A stretch of 6,973 nt of DNA from a bacterium (lineage in GTDB: Bacteria; Pseudomonadota; Gammaproteobacteria; Burkholderiales; Burkholderiaceae_C). Made by a program: the position numbers and the translations under genes. Location: contig JAVBYK010000114.1 of assembly GCA_030824095.1 (NCBI GenBank), positions 1 through 6,973 of the forward strand, written 5' to 3'. Each line of letters starts with the position of its first letter. Within the stretch, counting starts at the first letter, position 1. The notes below the pieces were generated by a model. The model was not told the origin of the DNA. It searched no databases and was given only the letters and a program-made list of their open reading frames with translations. Positions 5,653 to 6,973 of this stretch are shown here, in pieces.

Positions 5653-6973
5653 TTACCGGGGTAAGTCGCTGCTTCCCATCAAGAACTCGTCCACCGATCG
5701 GGCGGCCTGGCGGCCTTCGCGGATGGCCCACACCACCAGGCTCTGGCCGCGGCGGATGTCACCGGCGGCGAACACCTTGGGCACGTTGGTCGCATAGCCG
5801 CCGATGAAATCGGTGCTCGCCTTGGCATTGCCGCGGGCATCCTTTTCCACGCCGAAACCTTCCAGAATGGTGGCAACCGGGTTCACAAAACCCATGGCCA
5901 GCAGCACCAGGTCGGCCTTGAGCACCTGCTCGGAGCCGGCAACTTCGACCATCTTGCCGTCTTTCCACTCGACGCGCACGGTCTTCAGGCCGGTGAGCTT
6001 GCCCTTTTCACCGATGAATTCCTTGGTGGAAATGGCAAATTCACGCGAGCAACCCTCGTCATGACTGGAGCTGGTACGCAGCTTGATCGGCCAGTAGGGC
6101 CAGGTCATGGGGCGGTTTTCTTCCACCGGGGGCTGGGGCATGACCTCGAATTGGGTCACGCTGGCCGCACCATGGCGGTTGCTGGTGCCCACGCAGTCGG
6201 AGCCGGTGTCGCCACCGCCGATGACGATGACGTGCTTGCCATCGGCGCGCAGCTGGCCCTTGAGCTTGTCGCCAGCATTGACCTTGTTCTGCTGGGGCAG
6301 GAATTCCATGGCGAAATGGACCCCGTCCAGATCCCGGCCGGGCACGGGCAGGTCGCGCGACTGCTCGGAGCCACCGGTCAGCAGCACGGCGTCAAAGTCT
6401 TTCTGTAGCTGGGCGGCGGAAATGCTTTCCTTGGCCCAGTTGGTGACCTTGGATCCCTTGGGCAGCTCGCCGATCATCACGCCGGTGCGAATCGTCACAC
6501 CTTCCTTGACCAGCTGATCCACGCGGCGGTCGATGTGGGTCTTCTCCATCTTGAAGTCGGGGATGCCATAGCGCAGCAGGCCGCCCACGCGGTCGTTCTT
6601 TTCAAACAGGGTCACGCTGTGGCCCGCGCGCGCCAGTTGCTGGGCGGCTGCCATGCCGGCCGGACCGGAGCCCACGACGGCGACGGTCTTGCCGGTCTTC
6701 ACTTTGGCAGGTTGCGCCAGCACCCAGCCTTCGGCCCAGCCGCGGTCGATGATGGCGTGCTCGATGGATTTGATGCCCACCGCCTCATCATTCACGTTCA
6801 GCGTGCAGGCGGCCTCGCAGGGTGCGGGACAGATGCGGCCAGTGAACTCGGGGAAGTTGTTGGTGCTATGCAGCGTATCGAACGCAGCCTTCCAGTCACC
6901 CCGGTACACCAGATCGTTGAAGTCCGGAATGATGTTGTTGACCGGGCAGCCGTTGTTGCAGAACGGTGTGCCG
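5653..6973 (-). CDS. gltD: Glutamate synthase (NADPH) small subunit, GltD (partial, 5' end off window)
   Basis: Small (beta) subunit of glutamate synthase. It oxidises NADPH through FAD and passes electrons by iron-sulfur clusters to the large GltB subunit, which makes glutamate from glutamine and 2-oxoglutarate. The visible 439 residues stay open to the right edge; a full protein is about 480-490. Cysteines are at CNNGC (visible residues 5-9) and CPAPCEAAC (48-56), as in the N-terminal [4Fe-4S] domain. The FAD-binding VAVVGSGPAGMAAAQ lies about 97-111 with RVGGLLRYGIPDFKM following. The NADPH-binding VIVIGGGDTGSDCVG is about 248-262. SSSHDEG lies near 301-307. The C-terminal FAD contact is VPKVFAAGDIRRGQSLVVWA (398-417). 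The in-frame GTG at 6909 is internal, since conserved GCPVNNIIPDFNDL precedes it. gltB is expected upstream. The stop is TAA at 5655-5653. Confidence 0.96.
   Translation of the reverse strand, partial: GTPFCNNGCPVNNIIPDFNDLVYRGDWKAAFDTLHSTNNFPEFTGRICPAPCEAACTLNVNDEAVGIKSIEHAIIDRGWAEGWVLAQPAKVKTGKTVAVVGSGPAGMAAAQQLARAGHSVTLFEKNDRVGGLLRYGIPDFKMEKTHIDRRVDQLVKEGVTIRTGVMIGELPKGSKVTNWAKESISAAQLQKDFDAVLLTGGSEQSRDLPVPGRDLDGVHFAMEFLPQQNKVNAGDKLKGQLRADGKHVIVIGGGDTGSDCVGTSNRHGAASVTQFEVMPQPPVEENRPMTWPYWPIKLRTSSSHDEGCSREFAISTKEFIGEKGKLTGLKTVRVEWKDGKMVEVAGSEQVLKADLVLLAMGFVNPVATILEGFGVEKDARGNAKASTDFIGGYATNVPKVFAAGDIRRGQSLVVWAIREGRQAARSVDEFLMGSSDLPR

Noticed and set aside
5513..5731. Minus-strand 72-codon frame spanning the gltD end and the intergenic gap
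   Set aside because: Much of it is the GC-rich element and the gltD tail in another frame. Composition and lack of motifs suggest chance.
6061..6517. Plus-strand open frames opposite gltD
   Set aside because: Antisense to the conserved NADPH- and FAD-binding parts of GltD. No independent support.
6907..6909. GTG at 6909 as the gltD start
   Set aside because: Conserved GltD sequence including the CNNGC cysteines continues in frame upstream to the window edge, so this codon is internal.

Overview
The window reads as an ordinary, well-organised chromosomal stretch from a high-GC betaproteobacterium. Comamonadaceae (a Rhodoferax- or Polaromonas-like organism) is the best guess. The guess rests on overall protein resemblance, on the gene order gltD - mla operon - ABC-2 exporter, and on a GC-rich intergenic element of a type I remember from that family. 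No database was searched, so the taxon is an inference. All nine genes lie on the minus strand, so the window reads right to left. The two outermost genes run off the ends.

At the right edge (about 6972-5653) is most of gltD, the small subunit of NADPH-dependent glutamate synthase, missing its first few dozen residues. A gap of about 157 bases follows. It holds a GC-rich repeat-like element, an AT-richer stretch, and a hairpin plus T-run shaped like a Rho-independent terminator that ends exactly at the start codon of the next gene.

From 5495 to 1633 is a complete Mla (maintenance of outer-membrane lipid asymmetry) operon in the order mlaF-mlaE-mlaD-mlaA-mlaC-mlaB. MlaF (ATPase), MlaE (permease), MlaD (MCE substrate-binding protein) and MlaB (STAS subunit) form the inner-membrane complex. 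MlaC is the periplasmic lipid carrier and MlaA the outer-membrane lipoprotein. All components of the trans-envelope phospholipid route are encoded together. In E. coli mlaA is elsewhere in the genome.

Immediately downstream, 29 bases after mlaB, is a YadG/YadH-like ABC-2 exporter pair. Its ATPase is complete and its permease is cut by the left edge. The genes are tightly packed: ATGA start/stop overlaps at mlaF/mlaE, mlaD/mlaA and yadG/yadH, and gaps of 1 to 52 bases elsewhere. One polycistronic message is likely.

No RNA genes, CRISPR arrays, insertion sequences or phage genes were seen, and I see no previously undescribed system. The points most worth a second look are the terminator-like hairpin fused to the mlaF start, the Ser-to-Ala change in the MlaF signature motif (LAGGM), and the unexplained link of a second transporter to the Mla operon.
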